This document shows positions 59,540-64,000 of a stretch of 64,000 nucleotides of DNA, piece by piece. How positions within the stretch are numbered: position 1 is the stretch's first letter; each line of letters begins with the position of its first letter. The stretch is from contig NC_088714.1 in assembly GCF_963576615.1 (NCBI RefSeq), positions 64,922,667 to 64,986,666 of the forward strand, given 5' to 3'. This stretch comes from Watersipora subatra (taxonomy: Eukaryota > Bryozoa > Gymnolaemata > Cheilostomatida > Watersiporidae). The translations under genes and the position numbers were made by a program. The notes under the pieces are model-generated. The model was given only the letters and a program-made list of their open reading frames with translations, was not told the origin of the DNA and made no database searches.

Positions 59540-61265
59540 TGTACATATGTGTACATAAATGAACATACATGTACATACACCCACATGCATGTACATGCAC
59601 ATATATGTTTTTCACATTCATTTACATACATTTACATACATTTACATGCATTTACATGCATTTACATGCATTTACATACATTTACATACATTTACATACA
59701 TTTACATGCATTTACATGCATTTACATGCATTTACATGCATTTACGTACATTTGCGTACATTTGCGTACATTTGCGTACATTTGCGTACATTTGCGTACA
59801 TTTGCGTACGTTTGCGTACGTTTGCGTACGTTTGCGTACGTTTGCGTACGTTTGCGTACGTTTGCGTACGTTTGCGTACGTTTGCGTACGTTTGCGTACG
59901 TTTGCGTACGTTTGCGTACATGCATGTACATGCATGTACATGCATGTACATGCATGTACATGCATTTATATGCATTTATATGCATTTACATGCATTTACA
60001 TGCATTTACATGCATTTACATGCATTTACATGCATTTACATGCATTTACATGCATTTACATGCATTTACATGCATTTACATGCATTTACATGCATTTACA
60101 TGCATTTACATGCATTTACATGCATTTACATGCATTTACATGCATTTACATGCATTTACATGCATTTACATGCATTTACATGCATTTACATGCATTTACA
60201 TGCATTTACATGCATTTACATGCATTTACATGCATTTACATGCATTTACATGCATTTACATGCATTTACATGCATTTACATGCATTTACATGCATTTACA
60301 TGCATTTACATGCATTTACATGCATTTACATGCATTTACATGCATTTACATGCATTTACATGCATTTACATGCATTTACATGCATTTACATGCATTTACA
60401 TGCATTTACATGCATTTACATGCATTTACATGCATTTACATGCATTTATATGCATTTATATGCATTTATATGCATTTATATGCATTTACATGCATGTACA
60501 TGCATTTACATGCATGTACATGCATTTACATGCATTTACATGCATTTACATGCATTTACATGCATTTACATGCATTTACATGCATTTACATGCATTTACA
60601 TGCATTTACATGCATTTACATGCATTTACATGCATGTATATGCATGTATATGCATGTACATGCATGTACATGCATTTACATGCATGTACATGCATTTACA
60701 TGCATTTACATGCATTTACATGCATGTACATGCATGTACATGCATTTACATGCATTTACATGTGTGTAAATACTTGTACATGCATGTACATGCATTTACA
60801 TGCATTTACATGTGTGTAAATACTTGTACATTCATGTACATACATGTACATTCATGTATGTTTATGTACATTCACATACGTTTATGTACATGCATGTACA
60901 TGTGCATTAAAGCTTTTATGTTACTAACATGTACTAACATTTATATACATGTACATACGTGTACATACACCAACATGCATTTACATGCACATATATGTTT
61001 TTCACATTCATTTACATTTATGTACAGAATTGTACATACATGTAAATACATTTACATACATTTTCATGCGTGTAAATACTTGTACATTCATGTACGTTTG
61101 TGTACGCGCATGTACATGTGTGTTAAAGCTTTTACGTTCATGTACATACATGTGCCTGCATGTACGTACATCATCATACATGTACATGCATGCACAAACA
61201 TGTACATACGAGTACATGGATGTACATACACGTACATGCATGTACATACAAATACATGTTTTTCA
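59540..61265. repeat. 10-bp repeat array (TTTACATGCA family), ~115-130 units plus degenerate edges
   Basis: The core 59617-60770 is a decamer array with variant blocks in order: TTTACATACA/TTTACATGCA, TTTGCGTACA (59743-59806), TTTGCGTACG (to ~59920), TGCATGTACA, TTTATATGCA, then ~46 uniform TTTACATGCA units (59990-60446) and a mixed end. Edge sequence around 'tttatatacatgtacata' and 'atatatgtttttcacattc' occurs near 59530-59625, 60939-61015 and partly 61240-61265, showing a higher-order duplication. Ten is 1 modulo 3, so all three plus frames read the same decapeptide (MHLHAFTCIY) and are open; the 406-, 416- and 571-codon ORFs are an arithmetic effect. Confidence 0.95.
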
Positions 61266-61269
61266 CATC

Positions 61270-62240
61270 TTTAAAAACACACAGTTCAGAAACTATTATG
61301 TTGCAATGAATATCAAAAACAGCTTTTTCAAAAGTAGATTGTGAAATTGATGACAATTTGCTATGCACACAGCCATTGATGAAATGGGTGAGCATGTTAG
61401 CCACATATTGTCAAGTGTCAGTTCCTATCAACGAATCTGAATCAGCCAGTCAGGCTGCTCGTAACTACACGTTAAAGATTCTGTAAGCTTAGTTGATCTA
61501 AATAAAAAAGGCCTTCCTAGTTTCGGCCGACGTTTGCATTAACTGCAGTACAATGACCAGTTCTGGCGCACAACGCTAATAAGCATGACCTTTGTCGCAT
61601 GTCATCCCCATACGCAAGCCAAATCGGTAGCATCGCTGCTATTTGATAGTCTCTTATGCCAAGACTACTACAAGCAGATTTCCTGTCAGCAAAAGCATGA
61701 CAACTCAGTAGTTCAGCTTACTTGCTCTCCTCACTGAGGCTTCTCATTCTAAAAATCGGAAAAACACCCGTTTATATAGCGAGACCTGTTAGACGGTTCC
61801 TCGGCTTTCCTCTGAAAAGCCAGCTTTTCAAAAATTATTGCCTTCCATGAAAACCAGCCTCTGCATTACTAGCTAATCACAAAAAACCTCAGGATATTTA
61901 CATAATATCCCACAACTACAAAGAGTTAATTAACTTTGAAAAATTTATAAAAAGTGTATGCTAACAAAGATTTTAAAATGCAGATACATTGTCAGTGCAC
62001 AAAACTAAAATTTTCATGTTTATTTATACTGATTTTCAATGACACGCAGTTTAACGTTAGGATGTTAGTACTACACTATAACTAACTATGATAGCTATAA
62101 TAAACCTAAAGGAGCTAGCCAACGAGTTAAGCTACATGTTTCTTATTAGTGTTCTATTTCGGGACTCGACAGGTACTCGTAAAGCTTGATACACTTGAAT
62201 TCTTTTTCTGAATTTCATTTTAAATTCTGCTTGTTATTTT
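61270..62240 (+). other. End of the copy-4 UTR intron
   Basis: No gene is seen. The last ~300 bp align with sequence upstream of exon 1 in the other copies ('aaaggagctagcc', 'gttaagctacatg'). 61440-61900 is unique in this window and moderately GC-richer, without a recognisable ORF. Confidence 0.45.
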
Positions 62241-62253
62241 AGGTTGATTAACG

Positions 62254-64000
62254 ATGATGGAATCAAGTGATGATGATGAGACAAAGCTGTTATCTGCTAA
62301 TAACCCTGACACAAAAGACAACGTATCGGATACAAATTCTACAAAAAACTATGGAATGCTGATATTTTTGGTGTTTCTACAATGTTTGTCAAGAGGGTCA
62401 GATACAATGATCTACCCATTCTATCCGGAGGTAGCAAGGGTCGAAGGAGTCACTATGGCTTATATTGGAATCGTCTACTCCGCCTATGACCTTGCAAGAT
62501 TTATCTCCTCTCCAATCTTTGGTACAATTGTAAGTAAACCTGCTCAAACATGGGACTATATAGTGTGTATTTACTATACAGTAATCAACACATTTTATGA
62601 GGGTTGAAAAGAAGATAGTTATCAGGAGAATTACTACTGACAGTATGAAGTGTGTTTTATACTGATTTTGTTGAAATTAACATGTTCCAAGCTTTCAAAT
62701 TGCGTGTTTAAGATTATAAAAAACTTCATCAATCAATATCATCAATTTCCTATGAGCAAAACAGAAACACGCGTGCAGATGAGAACATAGACTTATGACA
62801 TACCTAGCTTGGTAGCATTTTAATAAATTTAATTAAGTGAAAAACAAGAGTTATTTACAAAAAATAAAACCGCGGTAACTATTGCTGACTTACCTTGCAT
62901 GTGTTAAGTTCAGTCTTGGCAAAGCTTTGGGTTGCAATTAGGTTGCAAACTATAAAATAAGAACCTGCAGCCATTTTTTCTACCGACTAGCTTGTAGTAG
63001 ACCTTAATAACAAAAAGTGGTTTCATGGATGGAAAGAGCTAAGATCAACTTATCTATATAACTGTTTAAGTTTAAGTTTTTATCATGATGACACAACTCT
63101 CACATTTTGCTATTTTTTGGACTATTTCTAGATTTCAAGCTAAGGTTAACTTTTTCTGATCATACCTTCCTCGAATGAGGCCATTACAAGACACGCACTC
63201 ATGTTAAGAATTATCTGTTTTTGTCAAAGTTATTTAGTGAGTTGAAAGTTTCAATAATCATGTTTAATCACCACAGATAGAATATAAATACATTTCTAAT
63301 AAAGAGAAGGTGAATCCAACAATTGTGCTCCAGCTTATTATATGCCAGTATATCTTGTCACAAATTGTCCGACCATGGCGTAATTAGGTCTTTGTCTAGA
63401 TTTGAGGTATTTTGTTCTGCCTGGTCTACAAGTTTTTAGTCAAATGTTGTTAGTCATTTTTATTACTTTTTTGTAAGGGAGAAGAATTTGGTGGTGACTA
63501 AAAATCTCGTAACCATTTAAGTGTGACTTTCAAAAACATTACGGTAAAAACTTAAGGATCTCAAATCACTTGGGAGATAGCTCAAATCTGAGCGTATTAC
63601 ATTATACCTAGATTTGAGGTCTTCCTATGCATGATGCACTGCATATGCGTAAAGCAGTGAGGAATGCTGTTACTATTTAAGAGTAAATTAAATGAAGTCA
63701 TTTCTACATTTTATTTGTTGGAGTAAGGTACCTGCCTTTAATGAATGTGAGCTAGCAAGTTGTTAGTTTGATAAATTTTGAATAAACATTAATAATTAAA
63801 TTTATCACTTTTTAGTAAATTATTTGACCTGTTCATTTTTTGAACTTCAATTAAATACAGACAAAATAAGTGTGGTTTCCACATATACTTGATTCAAAAA
63901 CTCACTGAGTAAACTCATTTGTTGTTTTAGCTAACAAAATGGCCACCTAAAAGTATGTGTATGGTTGGAACTCTTATATCAGGAAGTAGTCTAATAACCT
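62254..64000 (+). CDS. SLC18B1: MFS transporter, SLC18B1-like, copy 4 (partial, runs off window)
   Basis: Exon 1 is 62254-62529 (276 nt, 92 codons), the same length as in copies 1-3, ending ACAATT before donor GTAAGT. Exon 2 starts at 63931 after TTGTTTTAG and is cut by the window end. The N-terminus MMESSDDDETKLLSANN keeps the acidic dileucine (DETKLL); TM1 and the IYPFYPEVARVEGVTMAYIG stretch are kept. Of two adjacent ATGs the first is chosen because it aligns with M-x-E-S of the other copies. It is the most diverged of the four in exon 1 (for example ISSPIFGTIVSK). Intron 1 is 1401 bp against 881 in copies 2 and 3. Whether the rest is intact cannot be seen. Confidence 0.85.

Larger units (their letters stand above)
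58481..62060. repeat. Four dispersed copies of a short intron segment in the copy-4 UTR intron
   Basis: The segment with 'atgttcagttttactg' followed by a GACATGCAG/GACACGCA-type motif, single in copies 1-3 (near 3000, 23190, 40840), occurs near 58495, 58780, 59210 and 62015. The TG microsatellite and the 10-bp array lie between successive copies. Confidence 0.55.

Noticed and set aside
59549-61274. Three overlapping plus-strand ORFs of 406, 571 and 416 codons
   Set aside because: A stop-free 10-bp repeat reads the same decapeptide in all three frames. Composition is extreme (His/Cys/Met/Phe/Tyr) and purely periodic.

Overview
This is an AT-rich, intron-rich nuclear segment from an animal, most likely a marine invertebrate. 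A lophotrochozoan is my guess; the sequence gives no firm taxonomic marker. No bacterial gene layout is present. The only host protein family is a tandem array of major facilitator superfamily (MFS) transporter genes on the + strand, closest by recall to vesicular polyamine/amine transporter SLC18B1.

Three genes are complete and apparently intact: copy 1 (ATG 3165 to stop 12826), copy 2 (23387-32644) and copy 3 (41016-52865). Each has 11 coding exons of exactly the same lengths (276, 74, 148, 69, 88, 143, 96, 110, 96, 172 and 228 nt), with consistent splice phases and a 499-residue product. A fourth gene starts at 62254 and leaves the window inside exon 2. All four share a non-coding upstream exon ending in CCAG before a GTTAGT or GTGAGT donor (2576, 22760, 40444, 58086). 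The repeating unit of about 18-21 kb also carries 5' and 3' flanks, so these are segmental tandem duplications.

The rest is introns, duplicated flanks and unit-specific insertions or arrays. Unit 1 has an 833-bp inverted-repeat element (911-1743), a pogo/mariner-type transposon end in intron 1, a possible solo LTR (13811-14259), and a 4.3-kb TTAA-flanked element (16574-20877). That element carries a THAP-domain exon and two further minus-strand exons, contains a 37-bp minisatellite, and hosts a nested 932-bp TTAA-flanked element. Unit 2 has an 878-bp TTAA-flanked element in intron 2 and a 23-bp minisatellite of about 76 copies (34138-35896). Unit 3 has 40 nearly identical 60-bp repeats in intron 6 (45941-48332). 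Unit 4 has a TG-rich microsatellite and a 10-bp repeat array in its 5' UTR intron (58887-61265).

The observations most worth a second look are: (1) the 60-bp satellite, whose single-copy ancestor sits in the same intron of copy 1; (2) an intron-8 palindrome whose two arms change together across paralogues; (3) a 153-bp intron tract nearly identical between copies 1 and 2 beside a more diverged exon; (4) a triplicated splice donor in copy 1; (5) a fold-back insertion at a deletion junction in copy 3; and (6) loss of an N-terminal acidic dileucine motif in copy 1 only. The very long ORFs in the satellite arrays follow from repeat-unit length and are not good evidence of protein. All homology statements come from reading and memory; no search was run.
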